Assembly: GCF_051200825.1 (NCBI RefSeq)
Contig: NZ_CP195158.1
Location: 930,001-994,000, forward strand
From: Formosa sp030427735
GTDB taxonomy: Bacteria > Bacteroidota > Bacteroidia > Flavobacteriales > Flavobacteriaceae
DNA length: 64,000 nt
Reading direction: 5' to 3'
A model generated the notes under the pieces. The model saw only the letters and a list, made by a program, of their open reading frames with translations. It had not been told where the DNA came from and ran no database searches. Position 1 is the stretch's first letter. The number at the start of each line of letters is the position of its first letter. The translations under genes were made by a program, and so were the position numbers. This document shows, piece by piece, positions 52,836 to 62,525 of this stretch.

Positions 52836-54128
52836 ATGCAAAAAAAAGACAAAATAACCATAATTGGTTTAGGGTATGTTGGCTTACCGTTAGCCGTTGA
52901 GTTTGCTAAAAAGTTTGCTGTAATAGGTTTTGATATCAATACAAAACGTGTGTCGGAATTAAAACAAGCTATAGATAGAACGTTAGAGGTGTCTACTCCA
53001 GAATTACAGGAAGTCGTAACACAGGATAAAACTTCGGAAACAGGATTATACATGACAGATAATCTTGAGGACTTAACATCTACCAATATTTATATAATTA
53101 CGGTTCCAACTCCTACAGATGCTTTAAATAAACCTATTTTTACGCCGTTAATTAAAGCCAGTGAGACTGTAGGGAAAGTTCTAAAACAAGATGATATCGT
53201 AATTTACGAATCGACTGTTTACCCTGGTGTTACAGAAGATATTTGTGTGCCTATTCTAGAATCGTTTTCTGGTTTAAAATTTAATACAGATTTTTTTGCA
53301 GGATATTCACCAGAGCGCATCAACCCAGGCGATAAAACGCATACGGTAACAAAAATTTTGAAAGTAACCTCAGGTTCTACTCCAGAGATTGCAACTCGAG
53401 TAGACGAATTATATAAATCTATCATCACAGCTGGTACACATTTAGCACCTTCTATAAAAGTGGCAGAAGCAGCTAAAGTAATAGAGAATTCGCAACGCGA
53501 TATTAACATCGCTTTTGTAAACGAATTATCTAAAATTTTTAGAATTCTGAATATCGATACCAAAGCAGTTCTAGAAGCCGCTGGTACAAAATGGAATTTT
53601 ATAAAATTTTCGCCAGGTTTGGTTGGTGGCCATTGTATAGGTGTAGATCCCTATTATTTGGCACAAAAAGCCATTGAGTCTGGATACAACCCAGAAATTA
53701 TTTTAGCTGGTAGAAAAATGAACGACAGTATGGGAGCTTATGTTGCTACCGAAACTGTAAAAATGATGATAAAAAAAGGCGCAACTATAAAAGGGTCCAA
53801 CACTTTGGTTTTAGGCATTACGTTTAAAGAAAACTGTCCTGATATTAGAAACTCCAGGGTGATTGATATTATTGAAGAATTAAAAACCTACGATGTTAAT
53901 GTAGATGTTTTCGATCCGTGGGCGTCTGTCGAGGAAGTGAAACACGAATATAATTTAGATTTAATAACGGATGAATCCGAATTAAAACCGAAATACGATG
54001 CCGTAATTTTAGCGGTTTCCCACAAGGAATTTCTTAAATTAGATATCCAGCAATTAAAATCAGATTCAGGAGTGCTTTTCGATGTTAAGTCGCTTTTGCC
54101 AAAAGATGTTGTAGACGCCAGATTATAA
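52836..54128 (+). CDS. UDP-N-acetylhexosamine 6-dehydrogenase (TviB/WbpO-like)
   Basis: The 430-residue nucleotide-sugar dehydrogenase has Rossmann motif GLGYVGLPLAVEFAKK, ESTVYPGVTED, and the catalytic Cys in FSPGLVGGHCIGVDPYYLA near residue 270. The C-terminal domain has GITFKENCPDIRNSR. Length and motifs fit the group that oxidises UDP-GlcNAc or UDP-GalNAc to the uronic acid, rather than UDP-glucose. Together with the next gene it would supply UDP-GalNAcA-type sugars for the polysaccharide. It follows the kinase gene after 113 bases. Confidence 0.88.
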   Translation: MQKKDKITIIGLGYVGLPLAVEFAKKFAVIGFDINTKRVSELKQAIDRTLEVSTPELQEVVTQDKTSETGLYMTDNLEDLTSTNIYIITVPTPTDALNKPIFTPLIKASETVGKVLKQDDIVIYESTVYPGVTEDICVPILESFSGLKFNTDFFAGYSPERINPGDKTHTVTKILKVTSGSTPEIATRVDELYKSIITAGTHLAPSIKVAEAAKVIENSQRDINIAFVNELSKIFRILNIDTKAVLEAAGTKWNFIKFSPGLVGGHCIGVDPYYLAQKAIESGYNPEIILAGRKMNDSMGAYVATETVKMMIKKGATIKGSNTLVLGITFKENCPDIRNSRVIDIIEELKTYDVNVDVFDPWASVEEVKHEYNLDLITDESELKPKYDAVILAVSHKEFLKLDIQQLKSDSGVLFDVKSLLPKDVVDARL

Positions 54129-54138
54129 AACCAAAACC

Positions 54139-55119
54139 ATGTATAATACAATTTATCATTCAGAAGATCTTTCTAATTTAAGTTTTTTAATTACTGGAGG
54201 GGCAGGTTTTATTGGCTCTAATCTTGTAGAATATCTTTTAAAATACAACGCAAAAAAGGTAAGGGTTCTAGACAATTTTTCTAATGGATATCGTGAAAAT
54301 TTATCGGAATTTAAATTGAATCGAGCCTTCGAACTTATAGAGGGCGATATCACCGATTTGGATACCTGTAAAGCGGTGGTAACTGGAATAGACTATGTAA
54401 GTCACCAAGCGGCCTTAGGTTCTGTACCGCGATCTATAGAGAATCCTATAGCAACAAATAATGCTAATATCAACGGATTTTTAAATATGTTGGTTGCTGT
54501 AAAAGAGAGTAGTTCGGTTAAACGTATGGTGTATGCAGCTTCGAGTTCGACTTATGGTGACAGTCAAAATTTACCAAAAGTAGAAGATGTGATAGGTAAA
54601 CCCTTGTCACCTTATGCCGTCACTAAATATGTAAACGAATTGTATGCCGATGTTTTTGGCAAAACTTATGGCACCGATGTTATTGGCTTACGTTATTTTA
54701 ATGTGTTTGGCCCTAAACAAAGCCCGAATGGTGCATATGCAGCTGTAATTCCGTTGTTTATGCAAGCTTTAAAAGACGGTAAACCATCTAAAATAAATGG
54801 AGATGGTGAGCAAACACGCGATTTTACCTTTGTAGATAATGCTGTGCAGGCCAATGTAAAAGGTTTTTTTGCACCTAAAGAAGCGGCAAACGAAGTGTTT
54901 AATGTGGCTTGTGGCGAGCGCATTAGTGTTAATCAATTATGGGGAGCATTAAAGGATGCTGCAAGTTCGGAGTTGGAACCTGTTTATGGGCCACCGCGTC
55001 AAGGCGATGTTCGTGATTCTTTAGCCGATATTTCTAAGGCGCAAACATTAATGGGGTATAAGCCACAATTTACGGTAGCAGAAGGTTTGGCTATTACTTG
55101 GAATTGGTTTAATAAATAA
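54139..55119 (+). CDS. UDP-N-acetylglucosamine 4-epimerase (TviC/WbpP-like)
   Basis: The 326-residue extended SDR has the NAD motif ITGGAGFIGSNLVEYLL, QAALGSVPRSIENP (the long-substrate epimerase group), catalytic SSSTYGD and YAVTKYVNE (YxxxK), and LRYFNVFGPKQSPNGAYAAVIP. These match WbpP/TviC enzymes that epimerise UDP-GlcNAc/GalNAc or their uronic acids. It starts 10 bases after the dehydrogenase gene and is the last gene of the operon; no transferase follows. Confidence 0.88.
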   Translation: MYNTIYHSEDLSNLSFLITGGAGFIGSNLVEYLLKYNAKKVRVLDNFSNGYRENLSEFKLNRAFELIEGDITDLDTCKAVVTGIDYVSHQAALGSVPRSIENPIATNNANINGFLNMLVAVKESSSVKRMVYAASSSTYGDSQNLPKVEDVIGKPLSPYAVTKYVNELYADVFGKTYGTDVIGLRYFNVFGPKQSPNGAYAAVIPLFMQALKDGKPSKINGDGEQTRDFTFVDNAVQANVKGFFAPKEAANEVFNVACGERISVNQLWGALKDAASSELEPVYGPPRQGDVRDSLADISKAQTLMGYKPQFTVAEGLAITWNWFNK

Positions 55120-55135
55120 AATGTTTTCAATATAA

Positions 55136-55158
55136 AAGGCTGCCCTATGGACAGCCTT
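55136..55158. terminator. Bidirectional terminator between the epimerase and pckA genes
   Basis: aaggctgccc / ggacagcctt, ten positions with one mismatch, between converging genes. Confidence 0.75.
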
Positions 55159-55181
55159 CATAAAAATAATTCAAAAATACA

Positions 55182-56816
55182 TCAGAAATTTACATCTAAC
55201 GTATGGTGTGAATCAATTAGTGGCCCGCCTTGAATAATATCTTCGGAAGCTTGATTAGCAAACTTATCGAAGTTAATGTGGAAGGAATGGGCTAATTGAA
55301 TGGATTTACTAATATAAACGCCTTTTTGTAGCCACGTATTAATTGGATCTAAGATTTCTGTAGGTACACCTGGGCAATATTCTGGCATAAACAACCCAAA
55401 AATAGGGTGTGCATTAAAACGAATATTGTCTAATTCACCTTTTAAAATAGCAGAAATCATAGCGCGAGTGTATTTCAATTTTATTCTGGAGCCTACACCA
55501 TAAGGCCCCCCGCTCCATCCAGTATTTATTAACCAAACGTTTACACCTGCATCTTGCATTTTTTTACTTAACATTTCGGCGTATACGGTAGGGTGAAGCG
55601 GCATAAAAGGTTCCCCAAAACAAGCGGAGAACGATGGTACAGGTTCTGTAATACCAGCTTCGGTACCAGCTACTTTTGCGGTATATCCTGATATGAAATG
55701 ATAGGCTGCTTGACCAGGAGTTAATTTTGATACAGGAGGTAAAACCCCAAAGGCATCGCAGGTTAAGAAAAAGATGTTTTTTGGGTTTGAAGCGTATGAA
55801 GGCGTTTGAATATTATCGATATGATCAATAGGGTAGCTCACACGGGTGTTTTGTGTAATGGAGCTATTTGCAAAATCGACTTCTTTAGTGCCTTCTTTAA
55901 AACAAATATTTTCTAACAGTGCACCAGGACGAATGGCTCTAAAAATGTCTGGCTCTTTTTCTTCGGTAAGGTCTATAACTTTCGCGTAGCAGCCACCTTC
56001 GAAATTAAAAATAATGTTTTCTTTGGTCCACCCATGTTCGTCGTCGCCTATTAATTTTCTATTGGGGTCAGCAGATAACGTGGTTTTACCAGTACCGGAT
56101 AAACCAAAAAATATAGCTGTGTCTCCATCTTCGCCAACATTAGCAGAACAATGCATGGGCAGTACATCTTTTTCTACAGGTAAAATTAAATTAAGGGCAG
56201 AAAAGATGCCTTTTTTCATTTCTCCTGTGTAGGCAGAACCGGCCACCAATGCAATTTTTTTGGTAAAATTTAAAATGGAAAAATTACCATCGCTTAGTCC
56301 CATTGCTTTAGGATTTGGTGCAGTATATCCAGGAGCACATAACACGAGCCATTCTTCTTTAAAGTTTTCTAATTCTGCGTCGTTAAAACGTAGAAACATG
56401 TTTTTTACAAAGTAGTTGGACCAAGGGTATTCGGTAATGGTTCGCACATTCATTTGGTATTCTGGATGGGCGCAAACATAACCGTCTCTTACATATACGT
56501 CTTTTTCAGATAAGTAGTTTGTAACCTCGTTATAGAGAGCATCAAACTGCTCAGGAGTAATAGGTTTGTTTATTCGTCCCCACCAAACTTTGTCTTTCGT
56601 GTAATTATCTTTCACTAAAAACCGGTCTTTAGGCGAGCGCCCTGTGAATTTTCCAGTATTTATGCATAGGGTTCCGTTTTCGGTTTCGGTACCCATACCT
56701 TCATTAATAGTGATTTCTTGTAATGCTTCTGGAGACAAGTTCCAGTGTACATTAACATTGTTTAAACCGTAAGAGTTTAAGTTTAATGTTGTTTTTGGTT
56801 CTGCTATTGTTTCCAT
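55182..56816 (-). CDS. pckA: Phosphoenolpyruvate carboxykinase (ATP)
   Basis: The 544-residue enzyme has GLSGTGKTTLSADPNRKLIGDDEHGW (kinase-1a and metal site) near residue 240. NTGKFTGRSPKDRFLV, FFLTCDAFGVLPPVSKLTPGQAAYHF and the late NTGWSGGPYGVGSRI also fit. It converts oxaloacetate to phosphoenolpyruvate with ATP, the entry to gluconeogenesis. It lies 32 bases after the SLC13 permease gene on the same strand. Confidence 0.97.
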   Translation of the reverse strand: METIAEPKTTLNLNSYGLNNVNVHWNLSPEALQEITINEGMGTETENGTLCINTGKFTGRSPKDRFLVKDNYTKDKVWWGRINKPITPEQFDALYNEVTNYLSEKDVYVRDGYVCAHPEYQMNVRTITEYPWSNYFVKNMFLRFNDAELENFKEEWLVLCAPGYTAPNPKAMGLSDGNFSILNFTKKIALVAGSAYTGEMKKGIFSALNLILPVEKDVLPMHCSANVGEDGDTAIFFGLSGTGKTTLSADPNRKLIGDDEHGWTKENIIFNFEGGCYAKVIDLTEEKEPDIFRAIRPGALLENICFKEGTKEVDFANSSITQNTRVSYPIDHIDNIQTPSYASNPKNIFFLTCDAFGVLPPVSKLTPGQAAYHFISGYTAKVAGTEAGITEPVPSFSACFGEPFMPLHPTVYAEMLSKKMQDAGVNVWLINTGWSGGPYGVGSRIKLKYTRAMISAILKGELDNIRFNAHPIFGLFMPEYCPGVPTEILDPINTWLQKGVYISKSIQLAHSFHINFDKFANQASEDIIQGGPLIDSHHTLDVNF

Positions 56817-56848
56817 AATATATTGTTTTTATTTGTTTGTTTTCAATT

Positions 56849-58702
56849 TTAATCGATAAGCTCTAAAGGCCAGAATAATGGGATTAGAATTAACGATGCT
56901 AAAAATGTGATTATTAATAATGGTGTTCCAACTTTTAAATAATCCATAAATTTATAGCCACCAGCGCCCATAACCATGGCGTTTGTTGTTGTTCCCATTG
57001 GCGTCATATACGCTGTAGAGGCACTTGCTGCCACCGTCATTAAAAATGGTCTAGGCGATATACCTATACCAATTGCGGCCATATATGCTATAGGTGCCAT
57101 AAGTACAGCTGTAGCTGAATTGTTTATGGTTTGACTAAAAATTGTTGTTAGTATAAAGATGCCTCCCATTAGTATTATAGGGTGGGATTCTCCAAATGTT
57201 TGAATTAAAAGGTTAGAAATTTCTTGAGCAGCTCCTGTTTTTTGAAGCGCAATACCCATTGGTATCATAGCGGCAATCATAACCACACTTACCCAACTAA
57301 TGTCTTTATATGCTTTTTGTATAGGTACGCAGCCTGTTAGTAACATAATTCCTGCACATAGTAATACGGCAATGGCTCCTGGTAGCAGTTTGAAAGCTAA
57401 TAATACTATCATGAGTAGCATAATACCTAAAGCGATATAGGATTTTGTGTTTAAAATATCTACGTTTTTAGACATCGCTTCGGGACTTCCTAAAATGATA
57501 AGGTTTCGATATACCGACTTTAAATCTTCTATTTTCTCCCAACTTCCTCTTATAATAAACGAGTCGCCTGCTTTAATATTAATGTTAATGTCGTCGTTTA
57601 TTGGTTTGCCTTCACGTTTTACACCTAATAGTTGAATGCCTTGCTTACTAAGGTAAGTGCCTAAAGGAACGTTTTTTCCTATTAAATAAGACGTGTCTGT
57701 TACTAAAACTTCTACTAAGCCAATTTCTTGGTTGATTAACTCTTTTTTTAATTCGTTTTGATTAAATTCTGAAGGGATTACGCCTAATTTATAATCCAGA
57801 ATAAAACGATCTACATCTTCAAAATTTCCTTTAACAGTAATAATATCGTGATATCTCATTTCTGTATTATGGTCGGGAAACTCTACAAATGCATGTTCTC
57901 TTTTAAGCGGTTTAGGGTGGCGTCTTCGAAGTCTAACAATAGAAATATTGTATTGGCTTTCGAAATCCCAAGTTTTAATTTGAGTGTTAATTAAGGGGGA
58001 CATCGATCTAATTCTTAAGCGATACATGTTATCCCCAATACTAAACTCTTTAATCCATTTACTCATTTCTGAATTGAGATCGTCTGGCTTATTTTGTGTT
58101 TGTACTTTTGGAAGCATTTTCATGCCAAAAAATTTAAAGTACAAAATGGCTATAATTAATAACGGTACACCGATTAAAGCAAACTCAAAAAATGAAAATC
58201 CGTTTTGGTGTTGCTCTATTAAATAATCGCTTACTATAATGTTAGTAGGCGACCCTGTAAGAGTTAATAAGCCACCTGCGTTAGAGCCAAAAGCTACAGG
58301 CATTAACAATTTAGACGGTAATGTGCCAGCGCTCCATGCTGCGGTAATCGATACTGGTAGTAAGGCCGCAACCGTACCTGTATTGCTAACAAAACCAGAG
58401 AGTAAACCAGAGCCTAGCGTTACAATTACAAGTAATTTAGACGTGCTTTTGCCTGCTAGTTTTACAAATTTTTGGCCTGCAATTGCTGTCCACCCTGTTC
58501 TAGATAAGCCTTCGCCAATTATAAATAACCCTGCAATCATAATAACTGTTGGGTTACTGAACCCACTAAGGGTTTCGTCTAAATTTAAGATTCCGCTTAG
58601 AAATAAAGCTAACATCGAAATCATGGCAACAATGTCTGGGGAAAATTTTCCCCAGACAAATAAAGCTATTGTAAATGCTAATATTATGCCTAAAGTTAAC
58701 AT
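56849..58702 (-). CDS. SLC13/DASS family permease with two TrkA-C domains
   Basis: The 617-residue inner membrane protein has two transport halves with SNTGTVAALLP (near residue 105) and INNSATAVLMAPIAYMAA (near 535), the paired Ser-Asn-Thr motifs of the family. Between them, about residues 210-400, are two RCK_C/TrkA-C regulatory domains (MSPLINTQIKTWDF; VTDTSYLIGKNVPLGTYL). Relatives carry dicarboxylates, citrate or sulfate with Na+. Neighbouring pckA favours a C4-dicarboxylate, which is an inference. The upstream stress protein gene ends 10 bases before it. Confidence 0.88.
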   Translation of the reverse strand: MLTLGIILAFTIALFVWGKFSPDIVAMISMLALFLSGILNLDETLSGFSNPTVIMIAGLFIIGEGLSRTGWTAIAGQKFVKLAGKSTSKLLVIVTLGSGLLSGFVSNTGTVAALLPVSITAAWSAGTLPSKLLMPVAFGSNAGGLLTLTGSPTNIIVSDYLIEQHQNGFSFFEFALIGVPLLIIAILYFKFFGMKMLPKVQTQNKPDDLNSEMSKWIKEFSIGDNMYRLRIRSMSPLINTQIKTWDFESQYNISIVRLRRRHPKPLKREHAFVEFPDHNTEMRYHDIITVKGNFEDVDRFILDYKLGVIPSEFNQNELKKELINQEIGLVEVLVTDTSYLIGKNVPLGTYLSKQGIQLLGVKREGKPINDDININIKAGDSFIIRGSWEKIEDLKSVYRNLIILGSPEAMSKNVDILNTKSYIALGIMLLMIVLLAFKLLPGAIAVLLCAGIMLLTGCVPIQKAYKDISWVSVVMIAAMIPMGIALQKTGAAQEISNLLIQTFGESHPIILMGGIFILTTIFSQTINNSATAVLMAPIAYMAAIGIGISPRPFLMTVAASASTAYMTPMGTTTNAMVMGAGGYKFMDYLKVGTPLLIITFLASLILIPLFWPLELID

Positions 58703-58712
58703 GTTTCGGGAA

Positions 58713-59498
58713 TTAAAGATCTATAGCTAATAATGGTACTTTGGTTTGCTGACTTAAAGCTTTTGTAAGTTTACCTTCCGAAGTTACTGGTGTTTGGGCA
58801 TGGTTTTTTGGTAAAATAGCAACCAGATCTATATCGTTATCTTCTACATAATTAAATAACCCATGTACAATATCGGTGTCTTCTATAAAGGCATGGTGCG
58901 AATAAAAGTTTTCTAGGTAGTAAATAATATCGTTCTCGTTTTTTTCGTCGTTTTCTGTATAGCCATAATGCTCGTCGCTATTAACCACGGTAAGTACATT
59001 TACTATAGCATTGAAACGTCTAGAAACATCTAATAAAATACCTAGCAATTTGTTGTTGTGAATTTTTTCTTTGTCAATAATCAAGGCTATCTTTTTTACA
59101 CTGGTTTGGGTGTAGCCATTCGGGATAACAATAACAGGACATTTGGCAATTAGCACAAACTCCGAAGTTTTTGTTTGCAAGTTGCAAGTGTTGTAGTCTG
59201 GACATGTGCCCATAACTACTAAATCTATTGGTGTTTCGTCTTGTATGTGCAATAGTGCGTCTATCATTTTTCCTTTTACCACTACAGGTATAATGGGGTG
59301 TCTTAACGATGTGCCGAAAGCTTGTACAACTTGGTCTAATTTTTCTTTATTTTCTTCAGTGATTTCACCTTCTTCAACATGAGCTAAAATGATTTTAGCT
59401 TGGTCATCATTTTCTATAAAATGTAATGCATATTTCAGGGCATTTAGAGCTACTTCAGAAAAATCGAAAGGAACTAAAATTGTGGATATTGTTTTCAT
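58713..59498 (-). CDS. Tandem universal stress protein
   Basis: The 261-residue protein consists of two UspA-like domains, about 1-140 (TILVPFDFSEVALNALKYALHF; IDLVVMGTCPDYNT) and 141-261. The ATP-binding GxxGx9GS/T motif is not evident, so it is probably of the non-ATP type. It is first in a - strand unit with the SLC13 permease and pckA, and may modulate the transporter. The role is not proven. Confidence 0.85.
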   Translation of the reverse strand: MKTISTILVPFDFSEVALNALKYALHFIENDDQAKIILAHVEEGEITEENKEKLDQVVQAFGTSLRHPIIPVVVKGKMIDALLHIQDETPIDLVVMGTCPDYNTCNLQTKTSEFVLIAKCPVIVIPNGYTQTSVKKIALIIDKEKIHNNKLLGILLDVSRRFNAIVNVLTVVNSDEHYGYTENDEKNENDIIYYLENFYSHHAFIEDTDIVHGLFNYVEDNDIDLVAILPKNHAQTPVTSEGKLTKALSQQTKVPLLAIDL

Positions 59499-59661
59499 GA
59501 TGAATTATTTTTATATACCAAAGTTAGAGCTTATTAAGAAGGTGGGGTATGATAAAAGTCATAGTTTTAACTTTAATTAGGATGTAATTTTGTGAAATTA
59601 TGTATTTGGTTTTGAGGTGTTTGTGGTTGTGTTGGTGTGGCTAAATACTATAATGAGCTTT

Positions 59662-61032
59662 ATGAAACGACGTCCTAAAATAATTGCTGAAAAATACATA
59701 GGTAGACTACGGTTTGTTTTGGCTTTAGTTGTAATGTGTAGTTGTAGTGTTTTTAAGTATTCTGTAATCGCTCAAACAGAAACTACACCAAAAGAATGGC
59801 AATTAAGTGCTAAGCCTAATATAAAATTGAAGTTAAATGCCTCTGCACAATTGTGGTATAGATATACTGAACTTAACCCAGGAAGCTTAGATGGTAACCA
59901 AAATTTGCAGACTAGCGATTTCGATTTATCTTTAAGACGATTGCGCTTAGGATCAAGATGGAGTGTAGGAGAGCGTTTTAAGTTTTACACTGTACTTGGC
60001 GAAAATAATTACAACAAAGCAAGCACTAAATCTCCGTTGTTAAAAGTTTTAGATTTATACGGTACCTATAAGTTTAGTGATAAAATTAATATCGCTTTAG
60101 GTAAATCTACTTGGGATGGTTTGTCGCGATACACCGCACCAGCTACAACCCGAATGTTGGCTTTAGATTTACCTTTGATTGCTCAACCCACATTAAACAA
60201 AACAGACGACGTTACTCGCAATTTAAGTGCTTTTGTGTATGGGGATTTTGGTCGGTTAAATTATAGAATTGGAATTATAGATCCGTATAGCTATTCGTAC
60301 ACGGGAGCTAGTAATGTTAGCCCTGCTGAAGGAATAAGTGATTTCTCTTACGATAAATTGAAACTGCAATACACGGGGTATTTCAAGTATGATTTTTTAG
60401 ATAAGGAATATACTAGTGGTCCTAATTTTAACGGAACGTTTTTAGGTAGTAAACAGGTGTTGGCGTTAGGTGCAGGGTTTAAATATCAGCCAGATGCTAT
60501 GTCGTTTTTACAAGAAGAAGAGTTGCAATACCACGACATGCGGTTATGGGCTGTAGATGTTTTTACAGAATTGCCATTACACTGGTCTTTTGCTCGCGCG
60601 TTTACAGGGTATGTGGGGTGTTTTAATTACGATTTTGGCCCCGATTATTTACGAAATATAGGGGTGAATAATCCAGCCTCAGGGGGCGATAATACTTATT
60701 TAAGTTTAAATGGTAAGGGCAATGCTTTCCCTGTAATGGGTACAGGAACCTCTGTGTATTGGCAATTGGGATTACTTTTAGGGCAAGAGCATACTAAAAC
60801 AATTTGGAAAAACATACAAATATACAACACAGGCCAATGGAGTAATTTTGATGCCTTAAACAACAACATGTTTGCCTACAGTTTTGGGGTGAACTGGTAT
60901 ATTAATAACCAGAAAATGAAATTAAGTATTGGTGGGCAAAATCGTCCTGTTTTTTCAACTATTAACGATAGTAGTGTAGAAATTGATAGAAAATGGATGG
61001 GGGTTTTACAATTTCAGTATTTACTTAATTAA
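59662..61032 (+). CDS. Outer membrane porin-like beta-barrel protein
   Basis: From ATG 59662 the product is 456 residues. MKRRPK...LRFVLALVVMCSCSVFKYSVIAQ is a long signal peptide; ATG 59653 or an upstream GTG are less likely starts because they precede it. The mature part alternates strands with aromatic ends (LKLNASAQLWYRYTELNPGS, FDLSLRRLRLGSRWSVGERFKFYTVLGE, MGVLQFQYLLN) and ends in an aromatic/Leu C-terminus. It resembles phosphate-selective porin O/P-type proteins. The substrate is unknown. Confidence 0.72.
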   Translation: MKRRPKIIAEKYIGRLRFVLALVVMCSCSVFKYSVIAQTETTPKEWQLSAKPNIKLKLNASAQLWYRYTELNPGSLDGNQNLQTSDFDLSLRRLRLGSRWSVGERFKFYTVLGENNYNKASTKSPLLKVLDLYGTYKFSDKINIALGKSTWDGLSRYTAPATTRMLALDLPLIAQPTLNKTDDVTRNLSAFVYGDFGRLNYRIGIIDPYSYSYTGASNVSPAEGISDFSYDKLKLQYTGYFKYDFLDKEYTSGPNFNGTFLGSKQVLALGAGFKYQPDAMSFLQEEELQYHDMRLWAVDVFTELPLHWSFARAFTGYVGCFNYDFGPDYLRNIGVNNPASGGDNTYLSLNGKGNAFPVMGTGTSVYWQLGLLLGQEHTKTIWKNIQIYNTGQWSNFDALNNNMFAYSFGVNWYINNQKMKLSIGGQNRPVFSTINDSSVEIDRKWMGVLQFQYLLN

Positions 61033-61042
61033 TTTATAACAC

Positions 61043-61076
61043 AAAAAAGCCACTCTTAATCAAGAATGGCTTTTTT
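61043..61076. terminator. Bidirectional terminator between the porin and YceI genes
   Basis: aaaaaagccactctt / aagaatggctttttt, 15 positions with one mismatch, with A and T tracts at both ends. Confidence 0.88.
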
Positions 61077-61096
61077 AAGATGATGTTGTTATATAA

Positions 61097-61765
61097 TTAC
61101 TTTGTGGCTTTTACGCTAATTTTTAGCTCCATACCATCGTTAATAAATTTGTCTCCTAAATTGTCGAAAATCGATTTAGAACCATAATTTATGCCCCATT
61201 GGGTTCTGTCTATAGTAAATGGTTCGCTCACTAAAGTCAGTTCGTTTCCAGTTGTTGTAATTACCACAGGAAAAGATACGTTCTTTTTAATGCCTTTTAG
61301 CGATAGGTTGCCCGACAAGACGTGTTTTCCAGCTTCGTCGGTGGAAACATCTGTTACTTCAAAACCAGCACTCGGAAATTCGGTAACGTTAAAAAAGTCG
61401 CCTTCTTTGCCTTTCACAGTTCCTTTTAAGTGGGCTTCTAAATTAGTTTTTTGGTCGCCTTCAACGTCTAATGCAGTAATAGAGTTCATATCTATCACAA
61501 CGGTTCCACTGGTAAGTGTACCGTCTTCAGTAGTTAAAACTCCCATATCTATTTTAACTGTACCATTGTGGGTGCCTGTTGGTTTAAACCCTTTCCATTC
61601 TATAACAGAATTCGTGGTATCTATTTTGTATTTAACCGCGGTAACTTCGCTAACAGCAACTGGTTCGGCTTCGGTAGCTTCAGTTTTTTTTGTATCGGAT
61701 TTACAACTTACTTGAGCGGTAGCAATAGCAAGTATACTAAGTAATGTTATTACTCTATTTTTCAT
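61097..61765 (-). CDS. YceI family lipoprotein
   Basis: The 222-residue protein has a lipoprotein-type signal (ATAQVSC, Cys21) and a Glu/Thr-rich linker. The YceI lipocalin-like domain follows: YKIDTTNSVIEWKGFKPTGTHNGTVKIDMG, LKGTVKGKEGDFFNVTEFPSAGFEV, and FTIDRTQWGINYGSKSIFDNLGDKFINDGMEL. YceI proteins bind isoprenoid lipids in the periplasm. It is a single-gene unit. Confidence 0.92.
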   Translation of the reverse strand: MKNRVITLLSILAIATAQVSCKSDTKKTEATEAEPVAVSEVTAVKYKIDTTNSVIEWKGFKPTGTHNGTVKIDMGVLTTEDGTLTSGTVVIDMNSITALDVEGDQKTNLEAHLKGTVKGKEGDFFNVTEFPSAGFEVTDVSTDEAGKHVLSGNLSLKGIKKNVSFPVVITTTGNELTLVSEPFTIDRTQWGINYGSKSIFDNLGDKFINDGMELKISVKATK

Positions 61766-61846
61766 AGTTTAAAATTTATTGTTAATCATCAAATTTACTG
61801 AAATAGAATGTATCTGTAAAAAAATATAAAAAATATTTGTGACATT

Positions 61847-61878
61847 TTGGCAAATATCGAAACATGGCAGTACTTTTG
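61847..61878 (+). promoter_or_regulatory. Promoter of grpE-dnaJ
   Basis: TTG at 61847-61849 and TACTTTTG at 61871-61878 with 21-base spacing, 37 bases before grpE. No CIRCE operator is visible. Confidence 0.65.
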
Positions 61879-61915
61879 CCGTTCATCGATAGTGTTTATT
61901 TAAATAGAAAAAGAC

Positions 61916-62464
61916 ATGAGTAAAAAAGATAATCAAGAAGAAATTCTAGACGATAATATACAAGATCAAGTAGAGGAACAAGTTGAAAACCAAACCGAAG
62001 AAAAGGAAGAGGTTTCAGCAGAAGACAGTTTGAAAGTTCAATTGAAAGAAGAAAAAGACAAGTTCCTGCGTTTATTTGCCGAGTTCGAAAACTACAAGCG
62101 ACGCACGGCAAAAGAACGTGTAGAGTTATTTAAAACAGCAAACGAAGATGTTATGAAAGCCCTTTTGCCTGTAATAGATGATTTTGATCGTGCTTACAAC
62201 GAAATTTCTAAAACCGAAGAAAAAGATCTTTTAAAAGGTGTAGAGCTTATCAGTAATAAATTAAAAACCGTTTTAAAAAGTAAAGGTTTAGAGCAAATTG
62301 AAGTAGAAGCAGGACATGCGTTTAATGCAGACCATCATGAAGCGATTACACAAATCCCGGCTCCAAGCGAAGATTTAAAAGGTAAAATTATAGATGTTAT
62401 AGAAAAAGGGTATAAGTTAGGCGATAAAGTTGTACGCTTTCCAAAAGTGGTTATTGGGCAATAA
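61916..62464 (+). CDS. grpE: Nucleotide exchange factor GrpE
   Basis: The 182-residue protein has an acidic coiled-coil N-terminus, LFAEFENYKRRTAKERVELFK, LPVIDDFDRA, and a C-terminal beta domain with GHAFNADHHEAITQIP and GYKLGDKVVRFPKVVIGQ. It releases ADP from DnaK. dnaJ follows after about 60 bases, the common grpE-dnaJ order. dnaK is not in the window. Confidence 0.95.
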   Translation: MSKKDNQEEILDDNIQDQVEEQVENQTEEKEEVSAEDSLKVQLKEEKDKFLRLFAEFENYKRRTAKERVELFKTANEDVMKALLPVIDDFDRAYNEISKTEEKDLLKGVELISNKLKTVLKSKGLEQIEVEAGHAFNADHHEAITQIPAPSEDLKGKIIDVIEKGYKLGDKVVRFPKVVIGQ

Positions 62465-62525
62465 CCTAGCCTTAACAAAACTATAAACATTGCGAAATTA
62501 ATAAAGGTCGAAAGTGACACACACT

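Noticed and set aside
61191..61715. 174-codon + strand frame opposite the YceI gene
   Set aside because: YceI on the - strand has complete family motifs and a lipoprotein signal; the opposite frame is a shadow.
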